Assembly: GCA_022769545.1 (NCBI GenBank)
Contig: JALEJS010000025.1
Location: 1-64,000 of the forward strand
Source: Blautia sp.
GTDB taxonomy: Bacteria; Bacillota; Clostridia; Lachnospirales; Lachnospiraceae
Direction: 5' to 3'
DNA: 64,000 nt
Below the pieces are notes generated by a model that saw nothing but the letters and a program-made list of their open reading frames with translations, was not told where the DNA came from and did no database searches. This document shows, piece after piece, positions 15,825 to 24,392 of this stretch. Numbering within the stretch: the stretch's first letter is position 1; each line of letters starts with the position of its first letter. A program made the translations under genes and the position numbers.

Positions 15825-18224
15825 TCATCGCGCTGTCAGAAGCTCCATGAGAATGCCGTACAGATCATGATCCAGATCCATGGCACTGAATTCCGCCGCC
15901 AGGACTGTGACATCCTTTTCCTCCCGGATCCGTGCAAACAGCTGATCCTTCTGCAGGAAACCGATTTCTGCCTGATTCAGGAAATCGAAGCATCTCTCCT
16001 CCACATCATTCCGGACGGCCTGGTACACAGGCGCGATCTGTATCCTTACCTCTTCCTGAACCGATGTCTCCGGCAGCTCAACCACCACTGCCTTTTTCTG
16101 CTTTTCATAGGAAACCTGCTTCGGCATCACTGGATTTCCTCCCGCGGATACCCTCACCGTTTCCACCGCTTCCTCCTCATAGCCTGTCAGCTCCACAACG
16201 TAAGACCTTCTTCCAGGGATCAGTGACAAATCACCGCTTGCCGACGCAATTACAAACTCATTTACGGGACCTTCTGTATAGGTCATCTTTGTCACGACGC
16301 ACTGGCCGGCTTCATACCTGCAGGTCTCGTTGTCATCTTCATACAGCTCAAATGCTCCGTCTGCCCCGGCAAACACATAGATCCGAAGCATAACCGGGTT
16401 TTTGATTGCCTGAAGATTCTCTGTCTCATCCGTAAACGGAAGAATTCCTCCCGCTTTCACAAGAACCGGAATACTGTCAAGCGTACGGTACATATCCAGC
16501 ATCCGGTTTCCCCGGTACATAAGACCAGTGAACTTATCGTACCAGATGCCATCCGGCAGCCATACTCTGACCTTTGCCATATTCAGGCCGGAAATCCTTG
16601 GCTGTGTGACAGGAGCGACGATCATCTCCGTGCCAAACCAGAATTCATTTTTCACTTCATAGGCATATCGTTCCTCTGGATTTTCATAATACATCGGAAG
16701 GATCAGCGGCAGCTTTTCTTCGAAGCTCCTGTGATTCATGGTGTACAGATACGGAATCATTGCATGGCGAAGACGAAGCATATCCCCCATCACCACTTCT
16801 GTTTCCTTCTTGTATCTCCAGGGTTCTTTTCCGTTAAACTCACTGCTGGAGCTGTGCAGCCGCATAATCGGAGAAAACACCCCAAGCTGCGTCCACCGCG
16901 CCATCAGCTCATCATTTTTATATCCCAGCATATGCCCGCCGATGTCATGACTCCACCAGCCAAATCCGATGTTGGAAGCTGTCTGAGTAAAATACGGCTG
17001 AAACTCCAGGGATTCCCATGTGATCACCGTATCTCCGGAAAATCCCACCGGATATCGATGGCTCCCCGGCCCTGCATATCTGGAAAAGGTGAGCGGCCGT
17101 TTTCCGTTCCTTTTGCTGTCCAGAAAATGATAATGGTTGAAAATCCACAAAGGATCCAGACCTTCTATTTTGCAGTTGCTTCCCTGCTGCCAGTCAATCC
17201 ACCAGAAATCAACGCCTTCCTCTTCCCTTGGATGATGAAGGTATCGGAAGTACGCCTCCATAAATTTCGGGTCTGCCGGATCGCAGAGAACCGGGTCCTC
17301 TTTCTGTACATTGACTCCCATCTCCCGGGCAATTTCCTCATACATTTCCTCGTGCGCCTGAACGCCATCCGCAGGATGAACGTTCAGTGTCGTTTTCATC
17401 CCACGGCTGTGAAGTTCATCCAGGAATCTCTTCGGATCCGGAAAGAGCTCGCGGTTCCACGTGTATCCGGTCCAGCCGCTCCCGTATTTGGGATCAATAT
17501 CCACAAGATGCCAGTCCATGTCTATCACCGCAACCGTGAAAGGAAGGTTTTCACCGGCAAACCGGTTCATCAGCTCCAGATACGATTTTTCCGAATACCT
17601 GTAATACCGGCTCCACCAGTTTCCCAGTGCAAACCGTGGAAGCATGGGAGTCGTCCCGCACAGGCGGTAAAAGTCCTTAAGCGCCTCCTTGTAATCATGC
17701 CCGTATCCGAAAAAGTACAGATCCTGAACCCCCTTCTTTCTCGGCTCGATCCACCCGTCCGGCAGAAGCACCTGTGACCGGCTGTCATCAAGGACCGAAA
17801 AGCCAAACCAGGAAACAACTCCGGATCCCAGCTCAACCGCACCGTCTGCCTCATCCAGAGTTCTGGCGGTTCCTTTCAGATCATGGATTTCCTCGCCATA
17901 ATGCCAGATGCTGTGGTAGGCACTGATATTTCCCTTCAGCTGAATGCGCAGTCCATGACCGGAAAATTCTTTTTCATTGTAAACCAGGTGAAGCCGGGAG
18001 GTATGTATTTCAATTCCATCCTCATTCCTGATGAGTCTGTATTTTGTCTCAGGAAAATCCCTGTAAAATACCATCTGTGTAGCACGGTCTTCAAACAGGC
18101 CATCCTCACAATATTCGAGACGTACCAGTCCTTCTGTCAGCATGGTGATCCGGTATTTTTCTCCGGTCACCATATTTGCTGACAGAGCAGCCGGACGCGT
18201 ATTTACTCTGTAAATTTCCTGCAT
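15825..18224 (-). CDS. Glycoside hydrolase family 31 (alpha-glucosidase/alpha-xylosidase group)
   Basis: A 799-residue GH31 enzyme. The ATG at 18224 follows GGAGAAAG; an earlier in-frame start would overlap the permease gene by over 200 bases and has no RBS. An N-terminal beta-sandwich precedes the barrel. The nucleophile is D344 in WWIDWQQG, a less common form of the GH31 motif, and the acid/base is D398 in GFSGDT. It lacks a signal peptide, so it acts on imported oligosaccharides. It is the fourth gene of the operon, 11 bp after a permease. Family membership is secure; the glucosidase versus xylosidase choice is not. Confidence 0.92.
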   Translation of the reverse strand: MQEIYRVNTRPAALSANMVTGEKYRITMLTEGLVRLEYCEDGLFEDRATQMVFYRDFPETKYRLIRNEDGIEIHTSRLHLVYNEKEFSGHGLRIQLKGNISAYHSIWHYGEEIHDLKGTARTLDEADGAVELGSGVVSWFGFSVLDDSRSQVLLPDGWIEPRKKGVQDLYFFGYGHDYKEALKDFYRLCGTTPMLPRFALGNWWSRYYRYSEKSYLELMNRFAGENLPFTVAVIDMDWHLVDIDPKYGSGWTGYTWNRELFPDPKRFLDELHSRGMKTTLNVHPADGVQAHEEMYEEIAREMGVNVQKEDPVLCDPADPKFMEAYFRYLHHPREEEGVDFWWIDWQQGSNCKIEGLDPLWIFNHYHFLDSKRNGKRPLTFSRYAGPGSHRYPVGFSGDTVITWESLEFQPYFTQTASNIGFGWWSHDIGGHMLGYKNDELMARWTQLGVFSPIMRLHSSSSEFNGKEPWRYKKETEVVMGDMLRLRHAMIPYLYTMNHRSFEEKLPLILPMYYENPEERYAYEVKNEFWFGTEMIVAPVTQPRISGLNMAKVRVWLPDGIWYDKFTGLMYRGNRMLDMYRTLDSIPVLVKAGGILPFTDETENLQAIKNPVMLRIYVFAGADGAFELYEDDNETCRYEAGQCVVTKMTYTEGPVNEFVIASASGDLSLIPGRRSYVVELTGYEEEAVETVRVSAGGNPVMPKQVSYEKQKKAVVVELPETSVQEEVRIQIAPVYQAVRNDVEERCFDFLNQAEIGFLQKDQLFARIREEKDVTVLAAEFSAMDLDHDLYGILMELLTAR

Positions 18225-18235
18225 CTTACTTTCTC

Positions 18236-19057
18236 CTATCCTTTTACCGCCGATGCTGCAATTCCCGCAATAAACTGTTTCTGGAAGAACAGATAAATCA
18301 GAAGAACCGGAACAATGGAAATGGCTGTCGCTGCAAACAGTGCACCATAGTCGGTGGAATACTGTCCGTTGAACATCTTCAATCCCACTGCCAGAAGCTG
18401 TTTTTCCTGTGAATTGATGACCAGATATGGCCACAGGAAGTCTTCCCATGTCCACAGGAACTGGAAAATTGCAATGCTGGAAATTCCGTTCTTTGCCATT
18501 GGAAATACAATGCGGTGAAAAATATAAAATTCATTGGCTCCGTCAATTCTTGCAGCCTCCAGGATTTCATCCGGAAGGGATGAAATATGCTGCTTCATCA
18601 TAAAGATTCCAAATCCGCTGAACATTGCCGGAATGATCAGTGCCTTATAGCTGTCCATCCAGCCAAAGCTCTGAATCATGGAATACTTTGGAATAATGGT
18701 AACACACCACGGGATCATCATGGTAGAGAGAACAAATCCGAAAAGAACATTTCTTCCGCGGAATTTGTATTTGCTCAGCACAAAACCGCAAAGCGTACTC
18801 GTATAGATGACCAGTACCGTAACCACCAGTGTAACCACCAGACTGTTCAGGAAAAATCTGAGGAAGTTAAAGTGTGCATTCATATTCACATAATTGTCCA
18901 GCGTGAAGACCTGGGGAAGAAGATGCTGCTCCAGAGCCATGATCTCACTGTTCTTCTTAAAGGAAGACGAAAGCATCCATACAAACGGATATACGGTTAC
19001 CACTCCCAGCAGAAGAAGAAGGACATTTAATACCACTGCGCTTATTTTTCTTCTCAT
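18236..19057 (-). CDS. Carbohydrate ABC transporter permease (MalG type)
   Basis: A 273-residue inner-membrane permease with six hydrophobic segments. The binding-protein-dependent EAA loop is seen as EILEAARIDGANEFYIFHRIVFPM (about 168-191), which contacts the ATPase. It starts after AGGAGGG, 9 bp from the MalF-type gene. No ATPase gene is present in the operon, so a shared MsmX-like ATPase encoded elsewhere probably energises it, as is usual for Firmicute sugar importers. Confidence 0.93.
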   Translation of the reverse strand: MRRKISAVVLNVLLLLLGVVTVYPFVWMLSSSFKKNSEIMALEQHLLPQVFTLDNYVNMNAHFNFLRFFLNSLVVTLVVTVLVIYTSTLCGFVLSKYKFRGRNVLFGFVLSTMMIPWCVTIIPKYSMIQSFGWMDSYKALIIPAMFSGFGIFMMKQHISSLPDEILEAARIDGANEFYIFHRIVFPMAKNGISSIAIFQFLWTWEDFLWPYLVINSQEKQLLAVGLKMFNGQYSTDYGALFAATAISIVPVLLIYLFFQKQFIAGIAASAVKG

Positions 19058-19066
19058 AACACCCTC

Positions 19067-19945
19067 CTATTCTTCCGTTCCGGAAACCCGGAAGGACAGC
19101 CATGTAAATACAGCAGTGATCACAAACAACACAAAGGATAATGCAGACGCATAACCAAAGTTATATTTTACAAATGCCTCGTCATAAATAATATAGGAAG
19201 CCAGATATGTGGCAGTACCCGGTCCGCCCTCTGTCATGATCAGGATCTGTACATACGCCTGAATATAGGAAATGATCGAGGTGATCACCACAAACAGTGT
19301 CATCGGCTTCAGAAGAGGCAGCGTAATATACCGGAACGTCTGCCATGCATTGGCGCCATCCACCTTTGCCGCTTCCAGCGCATCGGCAGGAAGTGAATAG
19401 AGCCCGGCCATGTACATAACCACCGCATATCCGAAATCCTTCCAGATGGTCATCACCATGACCGCGAGCAGCGCCGTTTTGGGATTCATCAGCCAGTTGA
19501 TATCCAGCCCGAAAATCTGATTGATCGTACCGATCTGCGGATTGTACATAAATTTCCACACAAAAGCGACCGCAACCATCGGGGTAACCACCGGCATATA
19601 ATAAACGGCGCGGAAAAAGCTCTTATATTTTACCAGCGCCGAATAGATGGCGTAGGCAATGCCGAGCCCGAGTCCCACACGGAATATAATGACAACCACG
19701 GAAAAGATCACTGTGTTCAGCATGGATTTTCCGAACAGACCGCTGGTAAAGACTTCTTTATAATTTTCCAGCCCCAGGAAATTATAGGTTCCGCTTAACG
19801 GATTCCACTCATGAAAACTACCTGCGAATGCAATACCAATGGGAACAATGAGAAAGACTGTGAAAAAGATTACCATTGCAATTACTACAATATTCCGCAG
19901 AATAATCTCACTTTTGCTTTGCAGAGGATGTGTCTTCTTAAACAT
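19067..19945 (-). CDS. Carbohydrate ABC transporter permease (MalF type)
   Basis: A 292-residue permease with six predicted membrane helices and an EAA loop (ALEAAKVDGANAWQTFRYITLPLL, about 204-227). It partners the MalG-type protein to form the channel. A GGGAGG site precedes the start, and it follows the binding-protein gene by 47 bp. Confidence 0.93.
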   Translation of the reverse strand: MFKKTHPLQSKSEIILRNIVVIAMVIFFTVFLIVPIGIAFAGSFHEWNPLSGTYNFLGLENYKEVFTSGLFGKSMLNTVIFSVVVIIFRVGLGLGIAYAIYSALVKYKSFFRAVYYMPVVTPMVAVAFVWKFMYNPQIGTINQIFGLDINWLMNPKTALLAVMVMTIWKDFGYAVVMYMAGLYSLPADALEAAKVDGANAWQTFRYITLPLLKPMTLFVVITSIISYIQAYVQILIMTEGGPGTATYLASYIIYDEAFVKYNFGYASALSFVLFVITAVFTWLSFRVSGTEE

Positions 19946-19992
19946 CGCTACCTGCCTCCCTCTCTTGAATTTTTATCGGAGCGTATGCTGAA

Positions 19993-21366
19993 TTACTCAG
20001 CATACGCGTAAAGATTTTCCACAGAAACAAAGGAGCTGTTCTTCATATCTTTGATGATGTTTTCCTGTGCTTCTGCAAATGCCGTGTCGATATCGACACC
20101 ATTGAAGAAAATGTCCTGTCCGGCCTTTTTCAGAGAGGTTTCCATCGTAGACGGCATCGGGCCCGGCCAGATATAATGGTCAATATGCTCGGAAAGTACC
20201 CTCAGTGACGGATTTTCAAGAATCTTTTCATTCTCTGCAAGAGATTTCTTTGCCGGGAAGGTACTCATTGCCAGGTTGAATTCAATCTGTGCCTCATCGT
20301 TTGCAAGGAAGTATTTTACAAAATCCTGCGCAACTGCCTGCTGATCTTCCGGTGCATTTTTATTGATTCCAAAGGTAGATTCACCGTTGTAGCGGTTGTA
20401 TGCATACGGATTCCCGTCAAAGGTCGGAATCTCAAATACGCCGAAATCAATATCACTCCAGGTCGTTTTCAGAGTATTGTAGTAATGTCCCCACTGAATC
20501 ACCATCGCGGACTGACCCTGTCCAAAGCTGTCGGAACCCTTCTCTCCGAAATCCTTGGATCCGACTCCGTCTACCTCGTACATATCCACCAGCATCTGCA
20601 TCACCTGTTTCATTGCATCTGTATTGATGTTCGGAGTCTTTCCGTCTTCCTGGAACAGATTTTCACCCAGCTGATAATTCAGACCCAGCAGATAATTCTG
20701 ATGGAAATCATCATTAAAGTTCAGTCCTGCCTGAATCAGCTTATCTCCGTCGCGGACAGTCAGCTTTTTGGCAACCTCACGCATTTCATCCCAGGTCTTC
20801 GGGATATCATCCTCGGTAAGACCTGCTTCTTCCCACATTTTCTTATTGTAATATACAGAGCCGGTCATCATTCCGTAATCGATATAATAAACTTCTCCGT
20901 CGATCACATGCGCATCCACACCGGTAAAATCTGCCTGAAGGTCTTCCAGCGGAATATCCAGCGGAGCAAGATAGTTGATCAGATTTTCATGGTAGCTGTT
21001 GTGTATGTTAAAAATTGCCGGTCCTTTCTCGCCGTCCAGCGCAAGAGGAAGCTTTGTCCAGTAGTCTTCCCACGGATTGTTTACCAGCTTGATGGATACA
21101 TTCGGATGAATGGCCGTATATCCGTCGATCACCTTCTGGAAAAGATCATCACTTCCCCATTCCCATAATTCCACGGAAATATCTTTTCCATCATTGATTT
21201 CCACAGACGGATCATACTTTATGGTGTCACCAAAGGGTTCTGCAGGAACTTCTGCTTTTGCAGTTTCTTTTTCCTCGTTTTTCTGTTCCGTGCTTCCGCC
21301 GCATCCTGCAAGTCCTGTCACAGCAAGAGCTGCTGCCATCATAGCTGCAAAAATTCTTCTTTTCAT
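19993..21366 (-). CDS. Extracellular sugar-binding lipoprotein of the ABC importer
   Basis: A 457-residue family 1 solute-binding protein. The signal peptide ends in the lipobox LAGC (cysteine at 21), followed by a Glu/Lys-rich linker, so it is tethered to the outer membrane face. The body has the usual binding-protein features (DISVELWEWGSDD near 44-56, VIDGYTAIHPNVSIKLVN). With downstream isomaltase and GH31 genes the ligand is probably an alpha-gluco-oligosaccharide; that is inference. It is first in the operon, behind a promoter overlapped by a LacI-type operator. Confidence 0.92.
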   Translation of the reverse strand: MKRRIFAAMMAAALAVTGLAGCGGSTEQKNEEKETAKAEVPAEPFGDTIKYDPSVEINDGKDISVELWEWGSDDLFQKVIDGYTAIHPNVSIKLVNNPWEDYWTKLPLALDGEKGPAIFNIHNSYHENLINYLAPLDIPLEDLQADFTGVDAHVIDGEVYYIDYGMMTGSVYYNKKMWEEAGLTEDDIPKTWDEMREVAKKLTVRDGDKLIQAGLNFNDDFHQNYLLGLNYQLGENLFQEDGKTPNINTDAMKQVMQMLVDMYEVDGVGSKDFGEKGSDSFGQGQSAMVIQWGHYYNTLKTTWSDIDFGVFEIPTFDGNPYAYNRYNGESTFGINKNAPEDQQAVAQDFVKYFLANDEAQIEFNLAMSTFPAKKSLAENEKILENPSLRVLSEHIDHYIWPGPMPSTMETSLKKAGQDIFFNGVDIDTAFAEAQENIIKDMKNSSFVSVENLYAYAE

Positions 21367-21411
21367 AATCCTTTTCCTTTCTTCTTCATAGTTATTTCCG
21401 TTCGTTTTTGG

Positions 21412-21423
21412 TTTAGCGCTAAA
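21412..21423. promoter_or_regulatory. LacI-type operator
   Basis: TTTAGCGCTAAA is a perfect 12-base palindrome centred on CG, the form expected for LacI/GalR proteins. It lies about 10 bases past the -10 of the binding-protein promoter, a position suited to blocking initiation. The divergent gene at 21649 encodes a LacI-family protein. Confidence 0.8.
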
Positions 21424-21432
21424 TCTATTGTA

Positions 21433-21461
21433 AAAGTATCATATCCTGTTTGATTCGTCAA
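21433..21461 (-). promoter_or_regulatory. Promoter of the sugar ABC transporter operon
   Basis: Minus strand TTGACG (21461-21456), 17-base spacer, TACTTT (21438-21433). Confidence 0.7.
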
Positions 21462-21541
21462 TACCAATTTATTTTTTCATCGTTTTGTACAGTATTTTCA
21501 CTATGATTTATGCATTTTTTATAATTGCGCAGATCTCTTTC

Positions 21542-21570
21542 TTGATTTTCATAGGTTTATATAGTATAAT
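21542..21570 (+). promoter_or_regulatory. Promoter of the lacI-type gene
   Basis: TTGATT (21542-21547), 17-base spacer, TATAAT (21565-21570). Downstream, GGTTTATAA (21598-21606) and TTATAAACC (21623-21631) form a 9-base inverted repeat in the leader, a possible second control site. Confidence 0.75.
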
Positions 21571-21648
21571 AATTGAAAAGAAAATGGACAGAAATTTGGT
21601 TTATAAACTCATTTCATTTTTCTTATAAACCTGAAAAGAGGTGTTTCA

Positions 21649-22668
21649 ATGACATTAAAAGATATTGCCGAAAAAGCCGGTGTCAGTATGATGACGGTTT
21701 CCAACGTAATCAACGGCAAACATAATCGTGTTTCCGCAAAGACCATCGAAAAGGTGAATGCGATCATCAAAGAATGCGGCTATGTTCCGAATCTCTCAGC
21801 CCGCAGCCTGACAAATAAAAATTCCTCTATCATCGGCATCATCATCCACCTGGACGAGGATTCCGACAATGAAAATTATCTGGAAAATCCATATGTCAGC
21901 ACCATGATCGGCACCATTGAGCGGGAGCTTCGCCACAACGGCTACTATACGATGGTACGCTCAGTTTCCAGAAATGCAGATATCATGCAGCTTCTGAAAA
22001 ACTGGAATGTGGACGGAATTATTTTCCTGTACCCGGACCAGCGGGATCATTTCCGGAAATTCATTGAATCTGCCCCCTGTCCGATCGCTATCTTTGACAG
22101 TCATCTGAAAATCCCGGGACTGATCAATGTCTGCTCTGATGACGAAAAAGGTATCTACCTGGCAACAAAATATGTCATCAACAAGGGACATTCACACATT
22201 GCCTTTGTCGCCGATTATGAGGGAAACTATCTTCTTACCAAACGATTTAACGGCTACTGCCGGGCGCTGGAAGAGTGCGGCATTCCGTTCCGCGAGGAAT
22301 ATGTTCTGCGCTATCCGCCTTCCTATGAGGGGGGAATGCTTGCCGGAAAGGAAATCGCATCCGGAAAGGCAAGAGCCACTGCTGCGGTGACGACCGCAGA
22401 CATCTGTGCCATCGGCATCATGGAAGGGGCACGTCTGGGAGGACTTCGCGTCCCGGTAGATCTTTCTGTCATCGGATACGATAACCTCGGCCTGTGTCAG
22501 TATACCTCTCCAAAGCTGACTTCCATTTCCCAGCACATTCCCCAGAAGGCAGTTCTGGCAACACAGCTCCTTCTGAAAAAAATCCGAAACGAGGAAACAG
22601 ATCCCTCCGATCAGGTAACCATGGATGTGGAAATCATAGAACGCCAGTCCGTGATTTCTCTGTTTTAA
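21649..22668 (+). CDS. LacI-family transcriptional repressor
   Basis: A 339-residue repressor. The N-terminal DNA-binding domain is textbook LacI (MTLKDIAEKAGVSMMTVSNVINGK, then the hinge YVPNLSARSLTNK), followed by a periplasmic-binding-protein-like sugar domain ending in the family motif VIGYDNLGLCQYTSPKLTSI. It is divergent from the sugar ABC operon, whose promoter carries a LacI-type palindrome, so it is the probable local repressor. Its effector is likely a breakdown sugar of the imported oligosaccharide. Confidence 0.93.
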   Translation: MTLKDIAEKAGVSMMTVSNVINGKHNRVSAKTIEKVNAIIKECGYVPNLSARSLTNKNSSIIGIIIHLDEDSDNENYLENPYVSTMIGTIERELRHNGYYTMVRSVSRNADIMQLLKNWNVDGIIFLYPDQRDHFRKFIESAPCPIAIFDSHLKIPGLINVCSDDEKGIYLATKYVINKGHSHIAFVADYEGNYLLTKRFNGYCRALEECGIPFREEYVLRYPPSYEGGMLAGKEIASGKARATAAVTTADICAIGIMEGARLGGLRVPVDLSVIGYDNLGLCQYTSPKLTSISQHIPQKAVLATQLLLKKIRNEETDPSDQVTMDVEIIERQSVISLF

Positions 22669-22735
22669 TTTTGAACTGTTTGCGCAGGTATCTACTCAGA
22701 GCAGTTATTTTTTTCTCTGATATCCGAAAGAATGA

Positions 22736-22764
22736 TTGCATTCTTTTTTCTTTTCTCATATAAT
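22736..22764 (+). promoter_or_regulatory. Promoter of the unknown HTH-type gene
   Basis: TTGCAT (22736-22741), 17-base spacer, TATAAT (22759-22764). The start would be about 25 bases before the coding sequence, giving a short leader. Confidence 0.75.
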
Positions 22765-22795
22765 GGATGAAAAAAGAAAGGAGGGGTATTACAGA

Positions 22796-24325
22796 ATGGA
22801 TTTTTCAGATAAACTTAATTTCTTAATGAAAATCACACAGACGATGAACAAGGATCTTGCTGACGGAATTTCCGTCGACCGTTCTCTGATCAGTCTGCTT
22901 CGTACCGGCAAGCGTGGAATGCCGAGGAACCGTGAGCATATTTCCCGCATGGCAGATTATTTTGCCAGACACTGCACCGCCGATTTTCAACGCCATGCAC
23001 TTTCTGAAATGCTGGGTCAGACCGTGCTGCGCTCCTCCATGCCGACCGATTTTCTGGCTGGTTATCTGGAACGCTGGCTGGCAAATGAACCCGAGTTGAA
23101 TATGACGGAATTTGTTTTCCTTGAAGAGGATCCTTCAAAGCCTGCGGAAGCTCCACCGGTTCCGGATCTGCCGGCAGCATCGAGCTCCACCGGTTCCGAT
23201 TCGACCACATTCTATTACGGAAACGAAGGAAAACGAAATGCCATGCACCGTCTCCTTTCCGTCATCAGAGATATATCCGAACCCTGCACGATATACCACG
23301 CCTCGGAAGACAATCTGGAATGGCTGCTGGAAGATTATTCGTTCATCAAAGAATTTCAGTCCGCCATGATCGAAAATGTAAATAGAGGTTTCCATATCTG
23401 TCAGATTCTTCCGTCTGTGAATTATATGAACCGGTATGTGGAATCCCTGCGGTTCTGGCTTCCCATTTATACCACCGGACAGGCAGAGGTATATTATTAT
23501 CCCAGGCTCCGCGACAACCTCTACCGCTATTCCGCCATCGTCCTTCCCGGACACTGCGCGCTTACCTCCGTCAGCATCGGGCTGGAGCATGACCACATTG
23601 TCTGCTTTTCCAAGGATCCGACATTTGTAGATAAAACCTTCAACCAGTTTCAGGATTACCTCTCTTTGTGTCTTCCGGCAATGACACTGCATAATTCTCC
23701 GGAGGAATATTACACCTATTTCCAAAAGCTGTTTCAGAACACGGGTGACTATATTCAGAAGGTATTTCCCCTGTCTGCCAATACCCTTCCGAAGGAACTC
23801 CTGCAGCAGCTGACGGAAACCGTCGATCACCCGGGCTGGAAAAATACCTTTCAGATGTATCTGGATGAAGTTCCGCACTTTGAAGAACAGCTGCTCCACA
23901 ACGAATTTTTTGATATCTGCGAGCTGGCATCTGCAGCGGACGTGCGTGCCGGAAAGGTTCCCATCGGCTGCCCGTATAAAACATATGAAGGACATCCGGT
24001 TTATACTCCGGAAACGTATGTCCTTCATCTGAAAAATATCCTGCGTCTGATGGACCGGTATGACAATTACCACTTCATTCCGTACACTTATAAAGAAGCA
24101 AGGCACGATTACAGTCTGTTCGTCAACAGCAGCGCCCCCTCGCTCCTCGTCCGGAATCTTCCTCCGGCCATGATGTTTGAAATCAAGCGTCCGGAAATGG
24201 TCATGGCCTTCCGGGAGCATCTTCTTCGTATGGCAGAGAATCTGGGATACGGCGGTATGCATCAAACCAAAACCCGAATGAAAATTCTGTCATGCATCCG
24301 TGAGCTGCAGGAATCGGACAAATAA
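22796..24325 (+). CDS. Unrecognised 509-residue protein with HTH-like N-terminus
   Basis: I do not recognise the family. The ATG at 22796 follows AAAGGAGGGG. Residues 1-60 look like a Cro/XRE-type helix-turn-helix (GISVDRSLISLLRTGKRGMP, then HISRMADYFARHC), but without the usual full consensus. Residues 105-135 are a Pro/Ser linker. The 370-residue C-terminal part is soluble, rich in aromatic residues (tyrosine and phenylalanine), and has no signal peptide or membrane segment. The layout of HTH plus a large sensor-like body suggests a one-component regulator. It follows the LacI gene but has its own promoter and terminator, so its target is not evident from context. Confidence 0.75.
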   Translation: MDFSDKLNFLMKITQTMNKDLADGISVDRSLISLLRTGKRGMPRNREHISRMADYFARHCTADFQRHALSEMLGQTVLRSSMPTDFLAGYLERWLANEPELNMTEFVFLEEDPSKPAEAPPVPDLPAASSSTGSDSTTFYYGNEGKRNAMHRLLSVIRDISEPCTIYHASEDNLEWLLEDYSFIKEFQSAMIENVNRGFHICQILPSVNYMNRYVESLRFWLPIYTTGQAEVYYYPRLRDNLYRYSAIVLPGHCALTSVSIGLEHDHIVCFSKDPTFVDKTFNQFQDYLSLCLPAMTLHNSPEEYYTYFQKLFQNTGDYIQKVFPLSANTLPKELLQQLTETVDHPGWKNTFQMYLDEVPHFEEQLLHNEFFDICELASAADVRAGKVPIGCPYKTYEGHPVYTPETYVLHLKNILRLMDRYDNYHFIPYTYKEARHDYSLFVNSSAPSLLVRNLPPAMMFEIKRPEMVMAFREHLLRMAENLGYGGMHQTKTRMKILSCIRELQESDK

Positions 24326-24341
24326 ACATCCTCGCAAAATA

Positions 24342-24377
24342 CCCCCGGTCAGATTCCATCCGGAATCTGACCGGGGG
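24342..24377 (+). terminator. Strong terminator after the unknown HTH-type gene
   Basis: CCCCCGGTCAGATTCC (24342-24357) and its exact complement (24362-24377) form a 16-bp stem with a 4-base loop, followed by CTTTGTTTTTTT. It sits between convergent genes and may serve both. Confidence 0.9.
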
Positions 24378-24392
24378 CTTTGTTTTTTTCTC

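Noticed and set aside
18225-18455. 77-codon N-terminal extension of GH31
   Set aside because: It is the permease gene read in another frame; the ATG at 18224 has its own RBS.
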